NCBI RefSeq assembly: GCF_024807225.1
Contig: NZ_JANUCO010000001.1
Location: 682,001 to 746,000 of the forward strand
Reading direction: 5' to 3'
DNA: 64,000 bases
Source: Chryseobacterium ginsenosidimutans
GTDB lineage: Bacteria; Bacteroidota; Bacteroidia; Flavobacteriales; Weeksellaceae
How positions within the stretch are numbered: the stretch's first letter is position 1; each line of letters starts with the position of its first letter. A model generated the notes under the pieces. That model had not been told where the DNA came from, searched no databases, and was given only the letters and a program-made list of their open reading frames with translations. Positions 45,152 to 54,094 of this stretch are shown piece after piece. Both the position numbers and the translations under genes were made by a program.

Positions 45152-45361
45152 TAATTTTTGATGAAAAAGCAAAGACTTTTAACAAAGTTTAATAGTAAAA
45201 TATGCTTAAAATCATATGTAAATAGGGGTTTTACTTTTACTCTTTTTCTTTTTAAGAAATTATTTTGCTGTTTTAATAATCCAAACGTATAATAATTAAA
45301 GATAAAAGTACAAACAATCAGTAAGATAACAATGATTCAGGAATTAAATATTCTTGAATTA

Positions 45362-45919
45362 TTATACTTTATTATTAATATAACCTTCCGTAGCATTCTC
45401 TGCTTCGTAGATTTTCCCCGGATTTCCCATCACAATAGAATTTTCCGGAACATCGAAGTTTACATAAGAATTGGGAGCAATAAGGACATTATTACCGATC
45501 GTGATTCCGCCTACGATTACAGCATTTGTGCCGATCCAGACTTCGTCGCCGATAGTTGGAAAGCCTGTGTTTTTTCCGCGGTTTTGCTGTCCGATAGTTA
45601 CACCTTGAGCAATATTGCAGTTTTTCCCGATTACAGTATTAGGATTGATGACCAGACTTCCCCAATGTCCCAAATAAAAACCTTCTCCGATCTTGGTTTC
45701 AGGATAAATCTGGAAACCATATTTGATCTGGTAATGTCTCAGAATAAACTTCCAGACCATTTTTAAAATCGGGGTATTTTTATATTGTTGAGATTTTCTT
45801 AAGACATAAATAAAATGAAGATTCGGATTGATACATTTTGTCCAAATTTCAAAAGTAGAAAGCCATTTTCCACTTTCTCGGTAAAAATCTTTCTGAAGAG
45901 TAGAATATTGATCTGCCAT
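45362..45919 (-). CDS. Serine-acetyltransferase-like left-handed beta-helix acyltransferase
   Basis: 185 aa. The second half is a hexapeptide beta-helix (GEGFYLGHWGSLVINPNTVIG, GKNCNIAQGVTIGQQ, TIGDEVWIGTNAVIVGGITI, GNNVLIAPNSYVNFDVPENS, VMGNPGKIYE) like CysE/WcaB-type transferases using acetyl-CoA. Catalytic His is in GHWG. The short N-terminus lacks the CysE helical domain, so it more likely acetylates a sugar in the adjacent glycan pathway than serine. Last gene of the 49.7-45.4 kb minus-strand operon. Confidence 0.82.
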   Translation of the reverse strand: MADQYSTLQKDFYRESGKWLSTFEIWTKCINPNLHFIYVLRKSQQYKNTPILKMVWKFILRHYQIKYGFQIYPETKIGEGFYLGHWGSLVINPNTVIGKNCNIAQGVTIGQQNRGKNTGFPTIGDEVWIGTNAVIVGGITIGNNVLIAPNSYVNFDVPENSIVMGNPGKIYEAENATEGYINNKV

Positions 45920-45962
45920 AAAACAAATGTATGAAATCTAGGATTTTCGAGAGTTGATTTAG

Positions 45963-47114
45963 TTATAATTCGTCTAAAATAGAAGCTATTTTTCTGACGG
46001 AATTTTCAAGATTGAAAGGCATTGCGTAATCTTTCAGCTTTTCTGAGTATTTTTCAAATGATTCAGGATGAGTTAATGCTTTTTTCATCCCGTCATAAAT
46101 TCCTTCTTCTGAATTTTCTACAATTAAGCCCAATTTGCCATTATTCAACATTTCAGCCGAACCAGAAACTTCCGTAGAAATTATTCTCTTTTTCAACGTA
46201 ATCGCTTCAAAAAGTACCGTCGGAAAACCTTCATATCTCGAACTTAAAATATAAAAATCCGCTTTTTTGAAATAAGGATAGGGATTATCTGTAAAACCAA
46301 ACATTGTCGCTGTTTTATCAACGCCAAGATCGGATTTTAGTTTTTTAATATTTTCAAAATCATATCCATCACCTACAATCAGAATTTTATGTTGAAGACC
46401 TTCATTCAGAAGCCTTTTGTGAACTTTTAATAATCTGTCAAACCCTTTTTGAGGAAAAACAGTTCCAACGGAAATAAAAGTAGGAATAGCTTTATCAAAC
46501 TCATAATTTAAAACAGGAAGATCTGCTTTTGCCGTAAATTCTTCGGTGTCTAAAGGATTATAAATTTTTACAATTTTCTGTTTTTCTGTTTCATTTTTCG
46601 CTAAACTATGAAAAAGCTGTTCAATCTTTTCAGAAATAACCATGATTTTATCAAAGCCAAAAAACTTACGGATTTCGTCATTGGTATAATCTTTAACTTG
46701 CGAAAGATCATTATGAATCCATACAATTTTTTTCGAATTTTTCAGCGGTGAACCGAGAATTTCATCACGCATTCCGTGGATTGCGGCAAACTCGATGTCA
46801 TATTTTTTATCCTTTAATTTTCTTTTGTAAAGAAGATTCGGGAATGTTCTTAATGTTTTTTCATGAAGTACTCTCGCCGCCTTTCTGGGGATTTCGTGAG
46901 GACGGTTGGTTGTGATCATTTCGCCTTTGTGGAGGTATAAAATATTGATCCATTTCGGGACTTCCGGTAAATATTTTCCGGAATGAAGATTTAATAATAA
47001 ATCTATTTCATATTGATCTTGAGGGAGATTTTTAAGAAAGGTAACCAATACTTTTTCCGCACCGCCATGACGCAGAGAGCCTATACGAATGAGGATTTTC
47101 TTTTTTTCAGCCAT
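45963..47114 (-). CDS. Family-4-type glycosyltransferase
   Basis: 383 aa, GT-B fold: N-terminal LIRIGSLRHGGAEKVLVTFL, C-terminal ISVGTVFPQKGFDRLLKVHK, ILIVGDGYDFENIKKL and the donor-binding YILSSRYEGFPTVLFEAITL (EX7E-like). Retaining sugar transfer onto a growing glycan at the inner face of the membrane. Donor and acceptor unknown. Starts with ATG immediately after the neighbouring acyltransferase stop (TAAATG). Confidence 0.88.
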   Translation of the reverse strand: MAEKKKILIRIGSLRHGGAEKVLVTFLKNLPQDQYEIDLLLNLHSGKYLPEVPKWINILYLHKGEMITTNRPHEIPRKAARVLHEKTLRTFPNLLYKRKLKDKKYDIEFAAIHGMRDEILGSPLKNSKKIVWIHNDLSQVKDYTNDEIRKFFGFDKIMVISEKIEQLFHSLAKNETEKQKIVKIYNPLDTEEFTAKADLPVLNYEFDKAIPTFISVGTVFPQKGFDRLLKVHKRLLNEGLQHKILIVGDGYDFENIKKLKSDLGVDKTATMFGFTDNPYPYFKKADFYILSSRYEGFPTVLFEAITLKKRIISTEVSGSAEMLNNGKLGLIVENSEEGIYDGMKKALTHPESFEKYSEKLKDYAMPFNLENSVRKIASILDEL

Positions 47115-47679
47115 TTATTTTTTTGAAGGTTTGTAAATATGAGGGATGTGTTCTTTTATATATGCTTCCAGTTTTGCTCTGTCGGGTTCCAATTCTCTTG
47201 GATACATAACATTATTTTCCAAAGCTTTATCGCCATATTCTTCAATTGTACAAATGAATTTTGCAGGAGTTTCCCGCATAAACCGAATTATCCAACATAC
47301 TAGAATTGAGTACAGATCCTGCTCCCAAAATACAGTTGTTGCCCATCTGAGATCCGGGAAGAAAAATACAGTTATTTCCTACAAAACAATTTTTTCCGAG
47401 TTTTATTCTACCAAAATTTCTAGCATCTTCATACTTTTCCATACTTCGGATGACGTACATGGCGCCATCATGGTTGATAAATTTACAGCCTGCCGTTATT
47501 TTCGTTCTGTCGCCAATTTCAATTAAAAAAGGTTCGGAACCAAAATCCGGAGCTTCTACAAATATGACATCTTTCCCTACCTTCAAGCCTCTTGCAATAG
47601 AGATCTTGATGTAAATATGCTGAATGAATTTCTGATAAATTGTATGCAGCTTCAGGATGAGACGGTATATAAAAATCAT
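47115..47679 (-). pseudogene. Hexapeptide acyltransferase, frameshifted as read
   Basis: The N-terminal frame (from 47679) holds the hexapeptide coils IEIGDRTKITAGCKFINHDG, GKNCFVGNNCIFLPGSQMG, NNCILGAGSVLNSSML and the family ending NSVYAGN. At 47270-47272, minus-strand GCGGGAAACTCC must lose one A. The frame then reads AGTPAKFICTIEEYGDKALE and ends at a TAA next to the following gene. The N(P/T)AK ending with a helical tail is typical of WcaF/maltose-acetyltransferase-like proteins. Restored length about 187 aa. The ATG overlaps the upstream GT stop (ATGA). Likely O-acetylation of a glycan residue. Confidence 0.8.
47270..47272 (-). other. Frameshift site in acyltransferase
   Basis: Minus strand GCGGGAAACTCCTGC. 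Without one A, VYAGTPAKF reads through to a stop that abuts the next start codon, which makes the repair convincing. Confidence 0.85.
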
Positions 47680-48839
47680 TTTTCTTTTTTTGATAAATTA
47701 ATGATAATATTTTCAACAGCATCAAAAATCTTCTGATTGTCGAACTGTTTTTCAATATCTTTTAAATTCTCTTTGATCTGCGAAACGAATTGAGGCTCTG
47801 TAATGAATTTTTTCATGGATTCATACATTTCTTGGGTTTCATAATTGATGAGGTAGCCTGTTTTTCCGTGTTCAATCATTTCCGGAATTCCTCCGACATT
47901 GGTTGAGATAATGGGTTTTTGAAGAATTAAGCTGTCCGCAATAATTAAAGGCCAACTTTCGGATTCTGATGGAAGAATAAAAAAGTCGGCATTTTTCACA
48001 TGAGGATAAGGATTCATCGAAGAACCCAACAATTGAAAACTATCTGTAACGCCAAGATTTTCTGTCTGTTTTTTTAGATTTTCCATTTCTTCGCCATCAC
48101 CGATAACGATAATATGATGATCAAAACCATCTTTTAATAATTTAGCGTGAGCATCCATTAATTTATGGAAACCCTTTCGGCTGTGAAGCCTTGCAACGGA
48201 AACAAAAATAGGTTTATTGGGTAGTTCAGGCTTAAATGCCAATGCCTTTTGTTTTAATTCTTCAATCGGGATTGCATTTAAAATAACCTGATTTTCAGGA
48301 ATTTTAAGATCAGGATAGGTTTCAATTAAAATATCTTTAGTCTGCTGAGATCCAAAAATAAAATAATCAAACTGAGGAATCTGCTTTAAAATTTCAGGAA
48401 CCAACGGTTGCAGTTTCGGTAACGTAATATCCGAATGAAACCAGCCGATCTTTTTTGAATTTTTATTAAGCGAATTCAAAACTGCGGAAAAAGCCGCGTA
48501 AGTTGGAGCAATTTCTACATCAAAATTGTCATTAAGAATTTTCTGAGCAATAGAAGGATTTCTCAATGCTTTCTGAAGCCTGAGTTTTCTTTTCGCCAAT
48601 TGTATTTTCTGGATCAGTGAATTTCGGGAAAGATCTTCTCTGCCGTCTGTAAGATAAGTTTTTCTTACATGTTTGGGGATTTCGTTTCGAAGTTCTCCCT
48701 GATTGATATTTAAGCAAATAGTCAGGTCAAATTTATCTTTATTAAGATGATTGAGCATGCTTAAAACTACTTTTTCCACACCTCCCATTTCCATAGAACG
48801 GTGTCTGAACAGCACTTTTATCTTTTTATTTTCTGGCAT
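47676..48839 (-). CDS. Family-4-type glycosyltransferase
   Basis: 387 aa, GT-B fold: MEMGGVEKVVLSMLNHL near the start, VSVARLHSRKGFHKLMDAH, HIIVIGDGEEMENLKK and FFILPSESESWPLIIADSLI (EX7E-like catalytic region), then the NVGGIPEMIEHGKTGYL loop. A glycan-chain transferase that shares layout with the GT at 45963-47114 (about 30% by eye), so probably an old duplication. Overlaps its neighbours by 1 and 4 bp, showing a tight operon. Confidence 0.88.
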   Translation of the reverse strand: MPENKKIKVLFRHRSMEMGGVEKVVLSMLNHLNKDKFDLTICLNINQGELRNEIPKHVRKTYLTDGREDLSRNSLIQKIQLAKRKLRLQKALRNPSIAQKILNDNFDVEIAPTYAAFSAVLNSLNKNSKKIGWFHSDITLPKLQPLVPEILKQIPQFDYFIFGSQQTKDILIETYPDLKIPENQVILNAIPIEELKQKALAFKPELPNKPIFVSVARLHSRKGFHKLMDAHAKLLKDGFDHHIIVIGDGEEMENLKKQTENLGVTDSFQLLGSSMNPYPHVKNADFFILPSESESWPLIIADSLILQKPIISTNVGGIPEMIEHGKTGYLINYETQEMYESMKKFITEPQFVSQIKENLKDIEKQFDNQKIFDAVENIIINLSKKEK

Positions 48840-49678
48840 TATCCGAAAAATTTTTGTATTCTGAGTGTGATTTGTTTTTTTATCCGAAACGGTATTTTAT
48901 TCTGATATTCTAATAAATCAAAAATTTCCTGAGGATCAGAATAGCTTTGAGGGATAGCTTTTCCGTTGATTTCTTTTAATTTTCTGCGCTGCATGGCTTC
49001 CCAGATTGCCTGTGCATAATAGGCGTAAGACTTTTGCTTATTATGATTTTGAGAAATTCCGCCAATGTGAGCTCGGTATAAATAATCGGTCTGATTGATG
49101 AATTTTACTTTGCCTACCTCATACATTTTATAGTATAAATCTTGATCTTCCGCGATCTTCAGTTCAGGATTAATCTTAGATGTTGTCATATAAACGTCTC
49201 TTCGGAAAGCTACAAAAGGTGCAATCTGAATCGGGAAATTGAAAAAATATTTTTGCCCGTTCGGAACTTGCATGGCAGATTTAAACTCTTTTAAAATATT
49301 TAGATTTTCATCACATTTTGCAAGTCGGGAATAAGTAAGAACGACATCTTTTTTCTTTTCTAACACTTCAACAGCACTTTTTAATGCTTTAGGTTTTATA
49401 ATATCATCGGGATCCAGATAACCGCAAACATCGCCTGTTGAGCGCTCAATGAGTTCAGATTTTGTGACTCCGACACCGTAATTGGCTTCGTTTTCATGTA
49501 ATTTGAATCTTGGGTCTGTTCCTATTATTTTATTAATAATTTCAACAGAGTTATCCGTAGAACGGTCATCAATAATCACAACTTCCCAGTTTTTATATTC
49601 CTGCGCTATAATAGAATCGTAGCAATCCTTAAAGAATTTGCCGTTATTATAGTTGGCAATTAAAATAGAAAACTTCAT
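48839..49678 (-). CDS. Family-2 glycosyltransferase
   Basis: 279 aa, GT-A fold: FSILIANYNNGKFFKDCYDS, VVIIDDRSTDNSVEI, the donor-metal motif GYLDPDDIIKP (DxD), and a C-terminal helical part. An inverting transferase; acceptor unknown. First gene of the leftward glycan operon, with a TATCTTTG box at 49703-49710. Stop overlaps the next start by 1 bp. Confidence 0.88.
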   Translation of the reverse strand: MKFSILIANYNNGKFFKDCYDSIIAQEYKNWEVVIIDDRSTDNSVEIINKIIGTDPRFKLHENEANYGVGVTKSELIERSTGDVCGYLDPDDIIKPKALKSAVEVLEKKKDVVLTYSRLAKCDENLNILKEFKSAMQVPNGQKYFFNFPIQIAPFVAFRRDVYMTTSKINPELKIAEDQDLYYKMYEVGKVKFINQTDYLYRAHIGGISQNHNKQKSYAYYAQAIWEAMQRRKLKEINGKAIPQSYSDPQEIFDLLEYQNKIPFRIKKQITLRIQKFFG

Positions 49679-49702
49679 CTTTTTTGTGTTAATAAATTTT
49701 TA

Positions 49703-49710
49703 CAAAGATA
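49703..49710 (-). promoter_or_regulatory. Putative -7 box for leftward glycan operon
   Basis: Minus-strand TATCTTTG (TAnnTTTG), 24 bp upstream of the ATG. Divergent from the box at 49741. Confidence 0.6.
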
Positions 49711-49740
49711 ATTATATCCTAAAGATAAAGGAAAAATCTT

Positions 49741-49748
49741 TATTTTTG
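49741..49748 (+). promoter_or_regulatory. Putative -7 box for rightward glycan genes
   Basis: TATTTTTG (TAnnTTTG), 18 bp upstream of the GTG start at 49767. Confidence 0.6.
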
Positions 49749-49766
49749 TGTTCTAAATTTAACACA

Positions 49767-50537
49767 GTGAGTGAAATATCAAGAGTTTTCAAAACATTTG
49801 TAGCCTATCTTAAAAGGCCAGATCTTTATCCTGAATTAGGAAGAAAGATCGTCAAAAATACCGTAAACAGGGGGAATGCATTTAAAGGAAAAGAAAAAAC
49901 CAATTCTTGGGCAGCTTCCAAAGCGATTTCTCAGAAAGAAGCAGTTTCTAAACTTTTCGGGATCGATATTGATCCTTTTAAAAATAATTTTTCTGAAATT
50001 TTAAAAGAATCAGAAAAAAAACAAAACGAATGTCCTATTAAAATGGGTGGTGCAGGAGCTTTAGAATTAATCTATTATTCTTGTGAATTTACAAACGCTA
50101 AAAGTGCCGTAGAAACAGGAGTTGCTTATGGGTGGTCTTCTTTGGCAGCACTTTTATCTTTAGAAAAAAGAGGCGGAAAGTTATACAGTTCCGATATGCC
50201 TTATCTGGCGCAGGATGGCGATCAGTATGTAGGATATGTAGTTCCTGAAAACCTTAAACCCAGCTGGAAATTATTCCGTTTTGCTGACAAAGAATCTTTA
50301 CCAAAAATTTTTGCAGATAATGCATCTTTTGATGTACTACATTATGATTCTGATAAAAGTTATAATGGTAGATTCTGGGCTTATACCGAGCTTTACAATC
50401 ATTTAAGAAAAGGCGGAGTTTTCATTAGTGATGATATTGGTGACAATTCTGCTTATCAGGATTTCTGCGAAAAAAATAATATCGCAACAACGGTTGTAGA
50501 ATACGAAGGGAAATACATCGGTGTTTTTGTAAAATAA
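49767..50537 (+). CDS. Class I SAM-dependent methyltransferase-like protein
   Basis: 256 aa starting with GTG (VSEISRVFKTFVAYLKRPDL); the longer frame to 49653 crosses the promoter. A Rossmann-type fold like the class I / Methyltransf_24 type: AKSAVETGVAYGWSSLAALL (motif I), GGKLYSSDMPYLAQDG, DVLHYDSDKSYNGRFWAYTE (post-motif acidic) and HLRKGGVFISDDIGDNSAY. Probably methylates a glycan or its precursor. Adjacent to acyltransferase and MBOAT genes on the same strand. Confidence 0.8.
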   Translation: MSEISRVFKTFVAYLKRPDLYPELGRKIVKNTVNRGNAFKGKEKTNSWAASKAISQKEAVSKLFGIDIDPFKNNFSEILKESEKKQNECPIKMGGAGALELIYYSCEFTNAKSAVETGVAYGWSSLAALLSLEKRGGKLYSSDMPYLAQDGDQYVGYVVPENLKPSWKLFRFADKESLPKIFADNASFDVLHYDSDKSYNGRFWAYTELYNHLRKGGVFISDDIGDNSAYQDFCEKNNIATTVVEYEGKYIGVFVK

Positions 50538-50549
50538 ATGTTTTAGATG

Positions 50550-50557
50550 TATTTTTG
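50550..50557 (+). promoter_or_regulatory. Putative -7 box for acyltransferase
   Basis: TATTTTTG (TAnnTTTG), 4 bp upstream of the GTG start at 50562. The spacing implies an almost leaderless mRNA or a later real start. Confidence 0.4.
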
Positions 50558-50561
50558 ATTC

Positions 50562-51590
50562 GTGAAAATAAGTCAGATTACATTTACCCGATTTGTCGCT
50601 GCAATGGCGATTGTCGTTTCTCATTTTAATAAAGAATTATTTTTATATAAAATCAATTATATCTCCGACATTTTCCTCAGGGCGAATGTCGGAGTTAGTT
50701 ATTTCTTTATCCTTTCCGGATTTATTATGATTGTGGCATATCATAAAAAGGCACAGATTAATTATCTGGATTACTACAGAAACAGGTTTGCGAGAATTTA
50801 TCCGCTGTATGTTGTCGGGATGTTGCTGCTTTTGGTGACGAAATATGCTGATTTTAGCTTTCACAAAGTATTTTTGTATCTGTTCGGGATTCAAAGCTGG
50901 ATTCCGGGAAATGCACTGGTTCTGAATTTTCCGGGATGGTCGATTTCTGTAGAATTTCTTTTCTATTTAATTTTTCCTTTACTGTACAATCATTTTTATT
51001 CAAAAAGGAATAAAAGTATTTGGATTGTAGCAATTTTGATTTGGGTTGTCACGCAGGTTTTTTCAAATCTGTATGTAAATTCTCTGATGTATAAAGGTCC
51101 GCACACGATGAGCCATGAATTTAGCCACTATTTTCCGCTTTGGCATATCAATGAATTTTTGGTGGGAAATCTTGCAGGTTTGTATTTCGTTAAAAACTTC
51201 AGGGAGAAGAATTATGATGTTGCGATTACGTTAATTTTTACAGCCATTTTATTGTCTTTAATTTTCATTCCGTTGAACTTTCACAATGGTTTGATGGCGG
51301 TTTTATTTATTCCTTTAATTTATTTAATTTCATCTAATAATGGGACTTTAACCAAAATTTTTTCGCTAAAACCATTAGAATATTTAGGCGAAATCAGTTA
51401 TGCAGTCTATATCGTTCATATTCCTGTCTTGTATATTTTAAGATGGGTTTTGTGGGAGAATTTTCAGGTGTATGAAAACAATACAATATTTTGGATCTAT
51501 ATTCCTGTTTTACTAATTATTTCGGGGATTTTTTATCAATTTATAGAAAAACCTTTTAGAGATTATTTAAAGAAAATAAAAGTTAGATAA
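50562..51590 (+). CDS. Acyltransferase-3 family membrane protein
   Basis: 342 aa beginning with GTG (VKISQITFTRFVAAMAIVVS). About 10 hydrophobic helices. The HF pair in VSHFNKELF, RFARIYPLYVVGMLL (typical R-x10-acyltransferase motif) and the late VYIVHIPVLYI and FYQFIEKPFRDYL are marks of the OafA/NodX group, which O-acylates sugars on the periplasmic side of the membrane. Likely decorates the locus's glycan. Confidence 0.88.
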   Translation: MKISQITFTRFVAAMAIVVSHFNKELFLYKINYISDIFLRANVGVSYFFILSGFIMIVAYHKKAQINYLDYYRNRFARIYPLYVVGMLLLLVTKYADFSFHKVFLYLFGIQSWIPGNALVLNFPGWSISVEFLFYLIFPLLYNHFYSKRNKSIWIVAILIWVVTQVFSNLYVNSLMYKGPHTMSHEFSHYFPLWHINEFLVGNLAGLYFVKNFREKNYDVAITLIFTAILLSLIFIPLNFHNGLMAVLFIPLIYLISSNNGTLTKIFSLKPLEYLGEISYAVYIVHIPVLYILRWVLWENFQVYENNTIFWIYIPVLLIISGIFYQFIEKPFRDYLKKIKVR

Positions 51591-51732
51591 AAATATTTAC
51601 TTTTGCTAAACATAAATGAATTCACTATGATTGAAATGATGTTCCCCAAAACATTTTTTATTTTAAAAAAAACTGTATTAAAAGATATAGATCGTAAAAT
51701 TTCGTAAGAAAATTAATTTTTAAGAAAATTTT

Positions 51733-53166
51733 ATGCTATTTAATTCAATAGGTTTTTTGATCTTTCTGCCAATCGTTTTTATACTGTATTGGTTTGTTTT
51801 CAATAAAAAATACCAGCATCAGAATTTGCTTGTTCTTTTAGCGAGTTTTTATTTCTATGCTTGTTGGGATTGGAGATTTCTTTTCCTGCTTATATTTTCT
51901 ATCGGTTTGGATTTCTTTTCAGGAATTCAGATTGAAAGAAGCAAAAGTAAAAAGGAAGCGCAAATCTGGCTGGCTATAAGCATTATCATCAATCTCGGAT
52001 TTTTAGGTTTCTTTAAATATTACAACTTTTTTATAGAGAGTTTCTCAGAATTATTGGGTGGTTTTGGTTTTCATGCCAATGTATGGCTGCTTAAAGTGGT
52101 GCTTCCTGTGGGGATTTCGTTTTATACATTTCACGGGCTTTCTTATGTTATTGATATTTATAAAAAGAGAATTTCGGCAGAGAGAAATTTTATCGATTAT
52201 GCCGTTTTTGTAAGCTATTTCCCCTTATTAGTAGCCGGACCGATTGAAAGAGCGACGCACCTTTTGCCACAGATTCAAAGAAAAAGGGTCTTCAATTATG
52301 AGCAGGCTGCAGACGGAATGCGACAGATTCTTTGGGGTTTCTTCAAAAAAATGGTGATTGCAGATAATTGCGCACCATTAGTAAACGAGATTTTTATCCA
52401 TTATCAAACGGAAAGTGCTAGCAATTTGGTGTTGGGAGCGGTATTATTTGCTTTCCAGATTTATGGTGACTTTTCGGGATATTCTGATATTGCTTTAGGC
52501 GTTTCGAGATTATTCGGGATAGAATTATTAAAAAACTTTTCGTTTCCTTACTTTTCAAGAGATATTGCAGAGTTTTGGAGGAGGTGGCATATTTCATTAT
52601 CCTCATGGTTCAGAGATTATCTTTATATTCCTTTGGGAGGAAGCAAAGGCGGATTAATGATGAAAATACGAAATACATTTATCATTTTTCTTGTTTCAGG
52701 ATTCTGGCACGGGGCAAACTGGACTTTCATTATTTGGGGCGGGCTGAATGCGCTCTATTTCATGCCATTATTAATAACAGACAAAAATCGCCAAAACCTT
52801 AAAGTCGTTGCTATAGGGAAATGGTTTCCTTCTTTTAAGGAAACGTTCCAGATTTTAATCACATTTTCGCTTACCTGTTTTGCATGGATTTTCTTCAGAG
52901 CAGCTTCAGTTTCTCAGGCGATTTCTTATATAGGAAAGATTTTTAATAAAACCATACTTTCGATTCCACCGCATTTACCGTATAAAGTTTTATCACTTGT
53001 CGGGATCATGCTTTTGATTGAATGGATTAACAGAAATAGGTTTCACGGTCTCGAAATCGAGAGATTTAATCCATGGCTGAGAAGAATATTGTATGTAGTG
53101 ATTATGTATATCATTCTCCGTTATGCTAATTTCGGTAATAATGAATTTATTTATTTTCAATTTTAG
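51733..53166 (+). CDS. MBOAT O-acyltransferase (AlgI/DltB type)
   Basis: 477-aa inner-membrane protein with about 11 helices: LFNSIGFLIFLPIVFILYWF at the start, HGLSYVIDIYKK, VSYFPLLVAGPIERATHLLP, FAFQIYGDFSGYSDIALGVS, FWRRWHISLSSWFRDYLYIP (conserved MBOAT stretch with a catalytic-region His) and FWHGANWTFIIWGGLNALYF (catalytic His). Transfers acyl groups across the membrane onto polymers. Paired with the SGNH-like gene that follows, as in alginate or teichoic-acid acetylation loci. Confidence 0.93.
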   Translation: MLFNSIGFLIFLPIVFILYWFVFNKKYQHQNLLVLLASFYFYACWDWRFLFLLIFSIGLDFFSGIQIERSKSKKEAQIWLAISIIINLGFLGFFKYYNFFIESFSELLGGFGFHANVWLLKVVLPVGISFYTFHGLSYVIDIYKKRISAERNFIDYAVFVSYFPLLVAGPIERATHLLPQIQRKRVFNYEQAADGMRQILWGFFKKMVIADNCAPLVNEIFIHYQTESASNLVLGAVLFAFQIYGDFSGYSDIALGVSRLFGIELLKNFSFPYFSRDIAEFWRRWHISLSSWFRDYLYIPLGGSKGGLMMKIRNTFIIFLVSGFWHGANWTFIIWGGLNALYFMPLLITDKNRQNLKVVAIGKWFPSFKETFQILITFSLTCFAWIFFRAASVSQAISYIGKIFNKTILSIPPHLPYKVLSLVGIMLLIEWINRNRFHGLEIERFNPWLRRILYVVIMYIILRYANFGNNEFIYFQF

Positions 53167-53167
53167 T

Positions 53168-54094
53168 ATGAAAAAGTTTTTACTCAAATTATCGTTTTAT
53201 TTAGCTGCAGGAATGTTGGTTTTTGCTGTTCTTGGTTCATTTGCAGACGGCAATACGGATGATAATTACATGCATTTTGCGGTAGAAAAACCTCATAATA
53301 TTATTTTAGGAGATTCACGAGGTTCTCAGGCGGTATTGCCAAGTATTCTGAAGGATAAACTTCATCAAAACTTCGATAATTTTTCACTGAATGTCGTACA
53401 GTCACCTTACGGACCGATTTATCTGGAAGCTTTAAAAAGAAAAATAAATCCCGATACCAAAAACGGGGTGTTTATTTTAACGGTAGATCCGTGGAATTTA
53501 TCCTTAGATAAGAATGTGAAAAGCCCAAAAGATTTCCCGGAAGAGCATTCTCCGTTAAAAAATATGTACACCTATGATTTTTCTCCGAATTACGAATATC
53601 TGTTAAGAAATTATGGCAGAAGCTGGTTTAAGATTTTTACTGAAAGAGAAGCTAAAGGTAGATCCAACACCTATTTGCATAAAGACGGCTGGCTGGAAGT
53701 GAATGTGAATATGCAAAAAGATTCGGTGGCAAAAAGAGAAACCGAGAAGATTGATGTTTTTTATGCAAATTTGGTGAAAACTCAATCTTTATCGAAAAAA
53801 AGATTAAATTCCTTGGAAGATATAATCCAGTATTTGCAGCCGAGAGGAACTGTTTATTTGGTCAGAATTCCTGGCTCTGAAAGACTAATGAAACTAGAAA
53901 ATTCTTATACACCTGATTTTAGCGAAAAGATGAAAGCAATTTCTAAAAAATATGGGATTAAATTCTTCGATTTTTCTTCAAAAGCTAAAGATTATATTTA
54001 CACAGACGGAAATCACATGTACAAAGAATCCGGAAAAGTTTTTACAGCACAAGTTGCAGATTCGATTCTTTTACATACAAAAATTTCAAAATAA
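53168..54094 (+). CDS. SGNH-hydrolase-like partner of MBOAT
   Basis: 308 aa from MKKFLLKLSFYLAAGMLVFA, a signal anchor. GDSRGSQAVLP (nucleophile-type Ser in a GDSR motif) near residue 45, and YTDGNHMYKESGK near the end (Asp/His of the GDSL/SGNH type). This is like the AlgJ/AlgX/DltD-type partners that take the acyl group on the periplasmic side. The starting ATG lies just after the MBOAT stop. Its 3' end overlaps the converging GT gene by 9 bp. Confidence 0.82.
   Translation: MKKFLLKLSFYLAAGMLVFAVLGSFADGNTDDNYMHFAVEKPHNIILGDSRGSQAVLPSILKDKLHQNFDNFSLNVVQSPYGPIYLEALKRKINPDTKNGVFILTVDPWNLSLDKNVKSPKDFPEEHSPLKNMYTYDFSPNYEYLLRNYGRSWFKIFTEREAKGRSNTYLHKDGWLEVNVNMQKDSVAKRETEKIDVFYANLVKTQSLSKKRLNSLEDIIQYLQPRGTVYLVRIPGSERLMKLENSYTPDFSEKMKAISKKYGIKFFDFSSKAKDYIYTDGNHMYKESGKVFTAQVADSILLHTKISK

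Noticed and set aside
45333..45360. Terminator after the 45362 gene
   Set aside because: An ATTCAGGAAT / ATTCTTGAAT inverted repeat is present, but no T-run follows on the minus strand and the stem is weak.
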